From: Alistipes sp. CAG:831
GTDB taxonomy: Bacteria; Bacteroidota; Bacteroidia; Bacteroidales; UBA932
Assembly: GCA_000432775.1 (NCBI GenBank)
Contig: HF990365.1
Location: forward strand, 1 to 15,624
Reading direction: 5' to 3'
Length of the DNA: 15,624 nucleotides
In this document: positions 5,443-13,622 of the stretch, one piece after another
Layout of the letters: every line of letters starts with the position of its first letter
Position numbering within the stretch: the first letter of the stretch is position 1
The notes under the pieces: model-generated
The model's input: only the letters and a program-made list of their open reading frames with translations
Databases searched by the model: none
Told to the model about the DNA's origin: nothing
Program-made: the position numbers and the translations under genes

Positions 5443-7584
5443 ATGAGACGTATCATCTTTCTGTTGGCTGCCTTTCTGACGGCAGTCACGGCAGTATGTG
5501 CCGGGGAACGAACGGTTTCCGGCATTGTCACGGACAGCAAAGGCGCCCCTCTGGCCGGAGTGGAGATAACAGTGGAAGGTGTCACTACACTTTATACCGC
5601 GACGGACGGGGAAGGACGTTTCAGTATAACTGTCCCCGACGGAGAGGCGGCAGTGCTGCATTTTTATATGCTGGGTTTTCTGTCGCAGGAGGTCTCCCTG
5701 GCGGAACATCCGGAAGAAAGTGTGGATGTGCTTCTCGAAGAAGACTATATGAATCTTGAGACGGTGGTCGTTACCGGAACCAGGACTCCGCGTCTGCTGA
5801 AAAACAGCCCGATACTTACCAGAGTGATAACCATACAGGATATCGAGAGGGTGGATGCCCTCAATATCGGGGACCTGCTGGAGTCGGAACTTCCGGGCAT
5901 AGAGTTCTCATACGCCATGGACCAGCAGGTGACTCTCAATATGCAGGGATTCGGCGGCAACTCGGTCCTGTTCCTGGTGGACGGGGAGCGCGTGGCCGGG
6001 GAGACTCTGGACAATATCGACTACAACCGTCTGAATCTGGATAATGTGCAGCGCGTCGAGATAATCAAGGGCGCGGCCTCGTCCCTCTACGGCTCCAATG
6101 CGGTGGGAGGGGTGGTCAATCTCATCAGCGCCGGTGCCTCCGAGCCCTGGCAGGTCAATGTCAATGCCCGCTACGGGGCTCACAACGAGCAGCGTTACGG
6201 CGGCTCGGTGGGTTTTATCGCAGGCAAGTTCAACAGTCTCACCAATGCGCAGTACACCAGCATCGACTCCTACGCCATGCCTTCGGAGGGTGACTACAGT
6301 ACGTTCTACGGCGGGTACAACTGGAGCGTGAAGGAGCGTCTGCAGTATGAGCCGCTGCAGGGACTCCGGTTCACGGCCCGGGCCGGCTATTTCTTCCGGG
6401 AAAGGGACCTGCAGAGCGATACGAGGGACCGTTATCGCGATTTCAGCGGAGGCCTGAAAGGGGAGTGGGATGTCAATGACCGGAACAGGGTAGAGCTCTC
6501 ATACGGCTTCGACCAGTACGACAAGAGCGACTGGCTGCTCTTCAACAGCACTGACGTGCGTGACTACAGCAACGTGCAGCACACCGTCCGCGGTATCTAC
6601 ACCTATGACCTGACCGCCGACGGGAAGAGTACCATGATCGTAGGAGGCGACTACATGCGCGACTACCTGATGTCCTATCAGTTCGAGGACAACGGCTACT
6701 ATATCCAGCACACAGCGGATGTGTTCGCCCAGGTGGAGACCAATATCAACGAGCACTGGAACCTCATCGGCGGCCTGCGCTACGACTTCTTCTCTCAGAA
6801 GCGGCTCAGCCATTTCTCCCCGAAGCTCAGTCTCATGTACCGTACAGGAGGCTGGTCCTTCAGGGGCTCGTATTCCGGAGGTTTCCGCGCACCTACTTTG
6901 AAGGAGATGTACATGTCCTTCGATATGGCCAGCATCTTCATGATCTACGGCAATCCGGACCTGTCTCCCGAGTCCAGCGAGAACCTCTCCGTCTCTGCCG
7001 AGTACAATTGGAAGTATCTGAGCGCCTCTGTCTCAGGTTTCTACAACTTCGTGGACAACCGCATCACCACTGTCTGGAACGAGGAACTCGGAGGCATGAT
7101 GTACACCAACATGAGTCCGATGCAGGTGCGGGGGGTGGATGTCTCCGTGTCTACCCGCCTGCCCTTCGGTCTGGGCGCCCGTCTGGCCTACACCTTCACC
7201 AACGAGGCCATACGTGCCGGAGAACCCCTGCTTTCCCAGACCAGGCCGCATTCGGCTACGGCCCGTGTGGAGTACGGCAGGTCCTGGAAGAACTACGGCT
7301 TCAACGTGGCTCTCAGCGGAAGGATACTTTCTGCCGTGACCACCGAGGTCTACACTTCCGCCACCGACTATGAGGAAACGGAGCTGCAGACTTATCCGGC
7401 CTACACGATATGGAAACTCACAGTGTCGCAGGACATCTGGAGGGGCATCCAGCTCAATGTGATAGTGGACAACCTGTTCAACTACCGTCCCGAATACTAT
7501 TACAGCAGTACCCCAAGCACTACCGGCACCACGGTGGCTGTGGCCCTGTCCGTGGATATCGAGAAATTTTTTCAGAAAAAATAG
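5443..7584 (+). CDS. hmuR: HmuR-type TonB-dependent heme receptor
   Basis: A 713-residue outer-membrane receptor importing heme with energy from TonB. In order: signal peptide 1-20 (ending TAVCA), carboxypeptidase-regulatory-like beta-sandwich about 22-105 (VSGIVTDSKGAPLAGVEITV), TonB-box-like ETVVVTGTRT at 106-115, plug about 118-230 ending GSNAVGGVVNLIS, and a 22-strand-type barrel to the C-terminus. The heme-receptor boxes FRAP (481-484) and NPDL (504-507) are present. Between them the characterised P. gingivalis HmuR has a functional histidine (His434, as I recall). Here there is no histidine but Met489, Met491, Met495 and Met500; Met495 is at the same distance from FRAP as that histidine. 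Start is 2 bases after hmuY and the stop is 18 bases before hmuS, so it is in the same transcript. Confidence 0.93.
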   Translation: MRRIIFLLAAFLTAVTAVCAGERTVSGIVTDSKGAPLAGVEITVEGVTTLYTATDGEGRFSITVPDGEAAVLHFYMLGFLSQEVSLAEHPEESVDVLLEEDYMNLETVVVTGTRTPRLLKNSPILTRVITIQDIERVDALNIGDLLESELPGIEFSYAMDQQVTLNMQGFGGNSVLFLVDGERVAGETLDNIDYNRLNLDNVQRVEIIKGAASSLYGSNAVGGVVNLISAGASEPWQVNVNARYGAHNEQRYGGSVGFIAGKFNSLTNAQYTSIDSYAMPSEGDYSTFYGGYNWSVKERLQYEPLQGLRFTARAGYFFRERDLQSDTRDRYRDFSGGLKGEWDVNDRNRVELSYGFDQYDKSDWLLFNSTDVRDYSNVQHTVRGIYTYDLTADGKSTMIVGGDYMRDYLMSYQFEDNGYYIQHTADVFAQVETNINEHWNLIGGLRYDFFSQKRLSHFSPKLSLMYRTGGWSFRGSYSGGFRAPTLKEMYMSFDMASIFMIYGNPDLSPESSENLSVSAEYNWKYLSASVSGFYNFVDNRITTVWNEELGGMMYTNMSPMQVRGVDVSVSTRLPFGLGARLAYTFTNEAIRAGEPLLSQTRPHSATARVEYGRSWKNYGFNVALSGRILSAVTTEVYTSATDYEETELQTYPAYTIWKLTVSQDIWRGIQLNVIVDNLFNYRPEYYYSSTPSTTGTTVAVALSVDIEKFFQKK

Positions 7585-7602
7585 AAAATATAAAAACGCA
7601 GC

Positions 7603-10600
7603 ATGATTCAAAAAACAGCAAAAATCATAACATGTATTGTGGTTTCTATCCTTGTAGTCCTCATTCTATGGGGACTCTGGGCGTATATGGGGGCACCCAC
7701 CAGGGTGGCATTCCTCAATTATCAGGTGCTCCAGCTCGGCCAGATATCCAGGGCCAATGACAATCCGTCCGTCAGGCTGTATGAACTCTCTCCCGAGGAC
7801 GCTTCAAAGGCGGGACATTACGACATCCTGCTGATCAACGGAATGGGGCTGAGGATCACCGAGGAACAGCGTGCGGAGATTCAGCGTGCCGCTGAGCGGG
7901 GCCTGCCCGTACTTTCTACGATGGTGACCAATCCGGCCAATGACATCAATACGGTGGATTCGGTCCTTGCTCCTCAGCTCCGGGCCTATCTCTCCAACGG
8001 AGGTCCGGCCAACTACCGCAATATGCTCTCATTCATCCGCCGCAATATAGACGGAAAGCGCTTCCGTGCCCCGGAGCCGGCCCCTGCAGAGGAATATACG
8101 GTTGAGAACATCTACCATCCTGCGCTGACGGAAAAAGGCGGAGGCGAGGACGGCTTCCGCTCCATTGCCGCCTACAATTCCTATCTCCGGAGCAACGGTC
8201 TGTGGAAGGAAGAGTCTCCCCGCATCATTGTCACCGGACAGATGGGCGATCCTACGGATCTTATCGCCTCCCTCGAAGCTGCCGGCAACGTGGTATATCC
8301 TGTCCGCAGCACCCGTCCCATGCTGGACAACGGACAGCTGGACTCCATTGCACCTTCGGCGGTGATCAACATGGCGCACGGCCGCTTAGGGGACGAGACC
8401 GTGGAATTTCTCAGGAAGTACAACATTCCCCTTTTCTCGCCTCTGAATGTCAATACCCTCGTTTCCGACTGGGAGGCGGATGAGATGGGCATGGTCGGGG
8501 GATTCCTCTCCCAGAGCGTGGTGACGCCGGAGATAGACGGGGCCATCCGGCCGTTTGTACTTTTCGGACATTACGAGGACGGGGACGGGATGCAGCGGCT
8601 GGAGGCCATTCCGGAGCGGCTGGAGGAATTTACCGAGACAGTGAACCGCTACCTGGAACTCAAGCGCAAGCCTGAAAGCCAGAAGAAGATAGCCATATTC
8701 TACTACAAAGGGGCGGGGCAGAATGCCCTGACGGCCTCCGGGATGGAGGTGGTGCCCTCGCTGTACAATTTCCTGACGGCCCTGCGCTCGGCGGGGTACA
8801 ATGTTTCCGGCCTGCCCTCCTCTCCGGAGGCTCTGGCGGAGCTGATCCAGAGCAGGGGAGCGGTGTTCGGCTCGTATGCCGAAGGAGCCGCCTCGCGGTT
8901 CATGGAGGAGGGGCAGCCCGAGTGGGTGGATGCCCCGACATACGCGGAGTGGAGTTCGAAGGCCCTGCCGCAGAGACTTCGCGACGAGGTGGCGGCCCTG
9001 AACGGGGATTTTCCCGGGCCCTATATGTCCCGTGACGGGCGTCTGGCCCTGGCCCGGATAGAGCTGGGCAATGTGGTGCTGCTGCCCCAGCCTGCGGCGG
9101 GAGGAGGCCGGAACGACTTTCAGATGGTGCACGGTACCCATGCCGCGCCTCCTTACAACTATATTGCGGCTTACCTCTATGCCCGCTACGGCTTCGGGGC
9201 CGATGCGATGATTCACTTCGGTACCCACGGCAGCTTAGAGTTCACTCCCCGCAAGCAGGTGGCCCTGAGCCAGTACGACTGGCCGGACCGCCTGGTGGGC
9301 ACTGTCCCGCATTTCTACCTGTACACCATCTCCAACGTGGGGGAGGGAGTCATGGCCAAGCGGAGGGCATACGCGGGACTGCAGTCCTACCTCACCGCTC
9401 CTTTCATGGAAAGTAATGTGAGGGGAATCTACCGCGACCTTTCCCGGGAGCTTTCGCGCTACGACGAGGCTGTGTACGGGGAGTCGCCTGATGCAGCCGG
9501 AGCGGAGAAGATTGCCTTGAATATCAAGAAACTGACAATAGAGATGGGCATTGCCTCGGACCTCGGACTGGATACCCTTTCGAAAGATGTGCCCTACACG
9601 GGGGAGGAAATCCTGCGCATCGGGAATTTTGCCGAGGAACTGGCTTCTGAGAAAGTCACCGGCCGTCTCTACGTGATGGGCGAGCCTTATCAGCCGGCCC
9701 AGATTGAGTCTACCGTCTATGCCATGAGCACCGAACCGGTGGCCTACGGGCTGCTCGGCATAGACCGGGCCAAGGGCAAGGACGTTACGGGAGTGGAGAA
9801 GCAGCTGTCGGTGTTCAACCGGAAGTATGTGGCTCCGGCTAAGAGGATTGTGGCCCGGCTGCTGGCCCAGGGCCGTCCGGCGGATGACAGGCAGTTCTGC
9901 TCCATAGCCGGTATCTCCATGCAGGAACTGGAGCATGCCAGGACGGTGGCGAAGTCCCTGGAGGCCCCGCCGGATATGATGACCATGATGGCCCGTATGT
10001 CGGAGCAGATGAGCCGTAAACGTCCGGACGGCAGTTCCGGTGACGGAACCGGACATCCTGGTCGGAATGGGGCAGGAGGCATGAGCGAGATGATGTCCAT
10101 GATAGGCCGGCAGATGGGTGCGGGAAAAGGCTATTCGCAGGAGGAGATGGATTTTGCCCGGGCGGTGAAGGAGATAGAACAGGCCGTGCTCAATGTGCAC
10201 AACTACCGCAAGGCTCTGACGGAGAGCCCTTCCATCGAGATGCGCAGTATGCTCAATGCCCTGGACGGCGGCTATACCGCACCTTCGCCCGGAGGAGATC
10301 CGGTCGCCAATCCCAACACACTGCCCACCGGACGCAACCTATTCGCTGTCAACGCAGAGGCGACCCCGACCCGCAGTGCCTGGGAAAAGGGTGTGGCCCT
10401 GGCCGAGAATACTCTGCGGCTCTACCGCGAGCGGCATTGCGACTCATTGCCCCGCAAGGTCAGCTATACCCTCTGGAGCAGCGAGTTCATCGAGACGGAG
10501 GGAGCGACCATTGCCCAGATATTCTATATGCTCGGAGTGGAACCGGTCTACGACAGTTTCGGCCGTGTGACCGATATCCGGCTGATACCATCTGAGAGGC

Positions 10601-11829
10601 TGGGCCGTCCGAGGATAGACGTGGTGGTGCAGACCAGCGGCCAGCTCAGGGATATTGCCGCCTCTCGTCTTTTCCTGATAGACAGGGCTGTCCGTATGGC
10701 AGCGGAGGCCAAGGACGACGGATATGTGAACAATGTGGCCGAGGGTATCCGGGAGACCGAGCGGATACTCACCGAGAAGGGAGTGACACCGGCCGATGCC
10801 CGGAGGATGTCCTCCTACAGGGTCTTCGGAGGGGTGAACGGCAATTACGGTACCGGCATTCAGGGGATGGTGACCGCCTCTGACCGCTGGACCTCCTCCT
10901 CGGAGATCGCACAGGTCTATATGAACAATATGGGAGCCTACTACGGCAGCGAGGAGGGCTGGGAGGAATTTGCCCGGTACGCCTTCGAGGCCGCGCTTTC
11001 CCGTACCGACGCGGTGGTGCAGCCCCGTCAGAGCAATACCTGGGGCGCCCTGAGCCTGGACCATGTGTACGAGTTCATGGGCGGGCTCAACCTTGCAGTC
11101 AGGGAAGTGACAGGCAAGGATCCGGACGCTTACCTCAGCGACTACCGCAACCGCAACAAGGTGAGGATGCAGGAACTGAAGGAGGCGATAGGGGTCGAGA
11201 GCCGTTCCACCATATTCAACCCTTCCTATATCTCCGAGAAGATGAAGGGCGGGGCAGGGGATGCATCGGCCATCGCGGAGACCGTCACCAATACCTTCGG
11301 ATGGAATGTGATGAAGCCGGAGGCCATCGACGACCGCGTGTGGGACGAGATCTATGAGGTGTATGTCAAGGACAAGTTCGGACTCGGCGTCCGGGAACAT
11401 TTCAGGGAGGTCAATCCGGCTGCCCTTGAAGAGGTTACGGCGGTCATGCTGGAGTCTGTGCGCAAGGGGCTCTGGGACGCCTCGCCCGAGCAGGTGGCGG
11501 ATATCGCGGAGCTGCATACCGGCCTGATTGAGGAGTTCGCCCCTTCGTGCTCCGGTTTCGTGTGCGACAATCCGGCCCTGCAGGACTACATCGCCTCCGC
11601 ACTGCCTGAGGCCTCGGCCTCAGAGTACCGTGGGGCTATCCGGCAGATAAGGGAGGCTTCGGTCAGCGACGCCTCCGACGGGATGGTGCTTAAGAAAGAC
11701 CGGCTGCAGAGCGAGACAGAGAAGGAGACGACCTTGGTGAGCAATATTGCCGTGGCAGTGCTGATTGTCGCCCTGTTCATCGGAGGCGGACTGCTGATAA
11801 GGCGCCGCCGCAAGTCCAGTGGAATCTGA
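7603..11829 (+). CDS. hmuS: HmuS, membrane-anchored CobN/Mg-chelatase-H-like heme dechelatase
   Basis: A 1408-residue protein of the CobN/ChlH family. Family motifs: HFGTHGSLEF at 538-547 (His538, His542; CobN proteins have HFGKHGNLEW-like sequence), NVGEGVMAKRRA at 578-589, then LGRPRIDVVVQTSGQLRD, RVFGGVNGNYGTGIQ and FNPSYISEKMKGG. Unlike cytosolic CobN it has a transmembrane helix at each end (about 8-29 and 1377-1398). The lysine-containing N-terminus and the RRRRK tail favour both ends in the cytoplasm and the large domain in the periplasm. A Met/Gly-rich insertion occupies about 790-840. In hmu operons this protein is linked to heme; work on the Bacteroides thetaiotaomicron homologue, as I recall, reports anaerobic removal of iron from heme. 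Cobalamin synthesis is unlikely because no cob genes or CobS/CobT partners are nearby. It lies 18 bases after hmuR and 18 before hmuT. Confidence 0.93.
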   Translation: MIQKTAKIITCIVVSILVVLILWGLWAYMGAPTRVAFLNYQVLQLGQISRANDNPSVRLYELSPEDASKAGHYDILLINGMGLRITEEQRAEIQRAAERGLPVLSTMVTNPANDINTVDSVLAPQLRAYLSNGGPANYRNMLSFIRRNIDGKRFRAPEPAPAEEYTVENIYHPALTEKGGGEDGFRSIAAYNSYLRSNGLWKEESPRIIVTGQMGDPTDLIASLEAAGNVVYPVRSTRPMLDNGQLDSIAPSAVINMAHGRLGDETVEFLRKYNIPLFSPLNVNTLVSDWEADEMGMVGGFLSQSVVTPEIDGAIRPFVLFGHYEDGDGMQRLEAIPERLEEFTETVNRYLELKRKPESQKKIAIFYYKGAGQNALTASGMEVVPSLYNFLTALRSAGYNVSGLPSSPEALAELIQSRGAVFGSYAEGAASRFMEEGQPEWVDAPTYAEWSSKALPQRLRDEVAALNGDFPGPYMSRDGRLALARIELGNVVLLPQPAAGGGRNDFQMVHGTHAAPPYNYIAAYLYARYGFGADAMIHFGTHGSLEFTPRKQVALSQYDWPDRLVGTVPHFYLYTISNVGEGVMAKRRAYAGLQSYLTAPFMESNVRGIYRDLSRELSRYDEAVYGESPDAAGAEKIALNIKKLTIEMGIASDLGLDTLSKDVPYTGEEILRIGNFAEELASEKVTGRLYVMGEPYQPAQIESTVYAMSTEPVAYGLLGIDRAKGKDVTGVEKQLSVFNRKYVAPAKRIVARLLAQGRPADDRQFCSIAGISMQELEHARTVAKSLEAPPDMMTMMARMSEQMSRKRPDGSSGDGTGHPGRNGAGGMSEMMSMIGRQMGAGKGYSQEEMDFARAVKEIEQAVLNVHNYRKALTESPSIEMRSMLNALDGGYTAPSPGGDPVANPNTLPTGRNLFAVNAEATPTRSAWEKGVALAENTLRLYRERHCDSLPRKVSYTLWSSEFIETEGATIAQIFYMLGVEPVYDSFGRVTDIRLIPSERLGRPRIDVVVQTSGQLRDIAASRLFLIDRAVRMAAEAKDDGYVNNVAEGIRETERILTEKGVTPADARRMSSYRVFGGVNGNYGTGIQGMVTASDRWTSSSEIAQVYMNNMGAYYGSEEGWEEFARYAFEAALSRTDAVVQPRQSNTWGALSLDHVYEFMGGLNLAVREVTGKDPDAYLSDYRNRNKVRMQELKEAIGVESRSTIFNPSYISEKMKGGAGDASAIAETVTNTFGWNVMKPEAIDDRVWDEIYEVYVKDKFGLGVREHFREVNPAALEEVTAVMLESVRKGLWDASPEQVADIAELHTGLIEEFAPSCSGFVCDNPALQDYIASALPEASASEYRGAIRQIREASVSDASDGMVLKKDRLQSETEKETTLVSNIAVAVLIVALFIGGGLLIRRRRKSSGI

Positions 11830-11832
11830 TCT

Positions 11833-11839
11833 AAGGAGG
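11833..11839 (+). promoter_or_regulatory. Strong Shine-Dalgarno before hmuT
   Basis: AAGGAGG ends 8 bases before the ATG at 11848. Most other genes here, as is usual for Bacteroidota, have no such sequence, so it supports the chosen start and may raise hmuT translation inside the long transcript. Confidence 0.55.
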
Positions 11840-11847
11840 CTCTGCAC

Positions 11848-12546
11848 ATGTACAGTTTAGTCGTAATCCTGATGGTGCTGGTCTGCTTCAACTTCGTGCT
11901 GAAGCAGTCCTGGCACAAATGGTGGTCGGTGCTGGCTCATGCCGCAGCTGCCGCACTTTTCACCGGACTGATGTGGCCCGTGGCCGTCCGGCAGTCCCGC
12001 TCCCAGATAGATGAGTGGCTTTCCAACTCTGACCTGATGCTGGATACCTCGGTGATAATCACCCTGGAAGTCATCCTGCAGATAGCCTTCTGCCTGCTCT
12101 CGGTGCATCTGATGAGCTCGGGCAGGCTGAAGAGGTCCGTCATCTGGGGCTACCGTATCCTGCGCTGGTTTCCGGGCGTGCTGATATTCGGGGTGCTCTT
12201 CAGCTTCTTAGTCTATCTCATTTTTGCTTTTCCGGGTGTCTCCTTCTCCTTGGTGGCCTGGAGTGCCGCCGCTGTGGTCTTCGCGGTCATAGCCGGAGGG
12301 GCCTGGCTCATACGCCGGATTTTCCCGGACAAGGAGAGCCGCCTGGAGATGTTCTTCCTGACCAATGCCCTTACGGGGATAGTGGCGGTGATAGCCACTG
12401 TCAACGGCCAGACAGCCGTGGCGGGAGTGAGCGAGGTGGACTGGACAGCCATGGCGGGAGTGCTCGGCCTCGTTGTAGCCGGTGTGCTTGCCGGATCTTT
12501 CGTGAGGACTGCCCGTCCTTTTAGAAACATTTTAAAAAATCAATAG
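11848..12546 (+). CDS. hmuT: HmuT, polytopic inner-membrane protein of the heme operon
   Basis: A 232-residue, strongly hydrophobic protein with about six or seven predicted membrane helices (roughly 2-18, 29-48, 66-91, 104-130, 135-155, 168-188, 198-220) and short loops containing basic residues. I see no nucleotide-binding or transporter signature motif. The name follows from the conserved gene order in Bacteroidales, where a membrane protein of this size sits between hmuS and the ExbB-like hmuU; this HmuT is not the substrate-binding HmuT of Gram-negative hmuTUV ABC systems. It may be a partner of HmuS or link HmuS to the HmuU/HmuV channel. A clear Shine-Dalgarno precedes the ATG, and the stop is 12 bases before hmuU. 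Order-based identity is fairly secure; biochemical role is unknown. Confidence 0.8.
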   Translation: MYSLVVILMVLVCFNFVLKQSWHKWWSVLAHAAAAALFTGLMWPVAVRQSRSQIDEWLSNSDLMLDTSVIITLEVILQIAFCLLSVHLMSSGRLKRSVIWGYRILRWFPGVLIFGVLFSFLVYLIFAFPGVSFSLVAWSAAAVVFAVIAGGAWLIRRIFPDKESRLEMFFLTNALTGIVAVIATVNGQTAVAGVSEVDWTAMAGVLGLVVAGVLAGSFVRTARPFRNILKNQ

Positions 12547-12558
12547 CTTTTAAAACTT

Positions 12559-13266
12559 ATGAACTACATTTCCGATGTCCTCTTCTGGATTTCCAACGGA
12601 CTGCTCGTACCGGTAGTGGTCCTGCTTATATTGTTTTTCCTACGCTCGCTGTTGCTGATCGGCAATTTTTTCGGGCAGTACCTGCAGATACGCAAGGTAG
12701 ACCGCCTCTTCATGGGTAAGGTGGAGGCTCTGACACCAGAGACTGCCGGGGAGCTGCGGGCCTCCATCCCCGCCAACTCGAAGTCGCCTCTGCTGTGCTG
12801 TCTGGCCGGTCTGCTGGATGCTTCGAAGGACAAGGCTCACAGGCAGCTGCTGCTCTCGGACTATGAGATAGCGGCGGATAAGGACTTAGGTACTTCCAAG
12901 ACCCTGTCCAAGATGGGCCCGATGCTGGGTCTGATGGGTACGCTCATCCCTATGGGACCGGCTCTGGTGGGCCTGTCAACTGGAGATATAGGCTCGATGG
13001 CCTACAACATGCAGGTAGCCTTTGCCACGACCGTGGTGGGACTGTTCTCCGCTGCGATAGGCTTCATCACCCAGCAGGTCAAGCAGAGATGGTACACCCG
13101 GGATCTGAACCGGCTGGAGTTTGTGTCCGAGGTGCTGGACGGCTGTGCAGGATTTGCCGGCTGTGCAGGGCAACGGCAGCAGTCAGCCTCTGTTGGTGAG
13201 ACGGCAGGTGTCAGACCTGATTCGGTGGAAGGGGAGTCAATAAAAGCAGGGGAGGAGGTGCGATGA
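12559..13266 (+). CDS. hmuU: HmuU, MotA/TolQ/ExbB-type proton channel subunit
   Basis: A 235-residue member of the MotA/TolQ/ExbB family, which forms the pentameric ring of proton-driven motors in the inner membrane. There is an N-terminal helix at about 13-37, a cytoplasmic loop, then the two characteristic helices. The signature runs through KMGPMLGLMGTLIPMGPAL and AYNMQVAFATTVVGLFSAAI at about 117-165. The C-terminus after about residue 195 is low-complexity, Gly/Ala/Cys- then Glu-rich (GCAGFAGCAG, from an 18-base repeat). Its stop overlaps the hmuV start (ATGA), as expected for subunits made in fixed ratio. With HmuV it should form an ExbB/ExbD-like stator dedicated to the hmu system. TonB energisation or direct coupling to HmuS/HmuT are both possible; no TonB gene is present in the window. 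Confidence 0.9.
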   Translation: MNYISDVLFWISNGLLVPVVVLLILFFLRSLLLIGNFFGQYLQIRKVDRLFMGKVEALTPETAGELRASIPANSKSPLLCCLAGLLDASKDKAHRQLLLSDYEIAADKDLGTSKTLSKMGPMLGLMGTLIPMGPALVGLSTGDIGSMAYNMQVAFATTVVGLFSAAIGFITQQVKQRWYTRDLNRLEFVSEVLDGCAGFAGCAGQRQQSASVGETAGVRPDSVEGESIKAGEEVR

Positions 13267-13589
13267 AGAGGAGAATGCTTTTGGGAGACGGGGAGGAGAA
13301 CGACCCGATGAGTGTTGTCGGCAACCTGTTCGATGTGGCCATGGTCTTCGCCGTGGCCCTGATGGTCGCCCTTGTCACACGCTACAACATGACAGAGATG
13401 CTCTCCCCGGAGGATTTTACGATGGTAAAGAACCCGGGCAAGGAGGATATGGAGATAATCGTCAAGCAGGGACAGACCATAGACCGCTATACCCCCTCCG
13501 AGGACCAGTCCAGGTCCGGCCAGAAAGGCAAGCGCGTCGGCATAGCCTACGAGCTGGAGAACGGCGAGATCATCTACGTGCCGGAATAA
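13263..13589 (+). CDS. hmuV: HmuV, DUF2149 ExbD-like partner of HmuU
   Basis: A 108-residue protein with one membrane helix (about 20-40, GNLFDVAMVFAVALMVALVT) and a small periplasmic domain ending GIAYELENGEIIYVPE, matching DUF2149. Asp24 lies at the start of the helix, the position where ExbD, TolR and MotB carry the proton-accepting aspartate, so it probably is the protonation site of the HmuU/HmuV channel. This is an inference from topology. The ATG overlaps the hmuU stop by four bases (ATGA). It is the last gene of the operon; a hairpin follows directly and the next gene is convergent. This HmuV is unrelated to the ATPase of the same name in ABC heme importers. Confidence 0.88.
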   Translation: MKRRMLLGDGEENDPMSVVGNLFDVAMVFAVALMVALVTRYNMTEMLSPEDFTMVKNPGKEDMEIIVKQGQTIDRYTPSEDQSRSGQKGKRVGIAYELENGEIIYVPE

Positions 13590-13622
13590 CGGTGTGACGT
13601 CTCAGTGCAGATGCCGCACCGT
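13589..13622. terminator. Hairpin between convergent genes, possible bidirectional terminator
   Basis: ACGGTGTG (13589-13596) pairs with CGCACCGT (13615-13622) with one G-U pair; after one mismatch CGT/ATG adds three more pairs around a 10-base loop. It overlaps the last base of hmuV and the stop codon of the minus-strand gene. No T-tract follows on either strand, so termination is uncertain. Confidence 0.35.

Noticed and set aside
8386..11517. Long minus-strand frames of 280-357 codons opposite hmuS
   Set aside because: They mirror the codon structure of a GC-rich real gene, are rich in His/Arg/Gly/Leu without domain pattern, and lie entirely opposite a convincing CobN-like protein.
7603..11829. 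Cobalamin cobaltochelatase CobN
   Set aside because: Motifs fit the superfamily, but membrane anchors at both ends, the hmuY-hmuR neighbours, the ExbB-like genes and the absence of cob genes all indicate HmuS.
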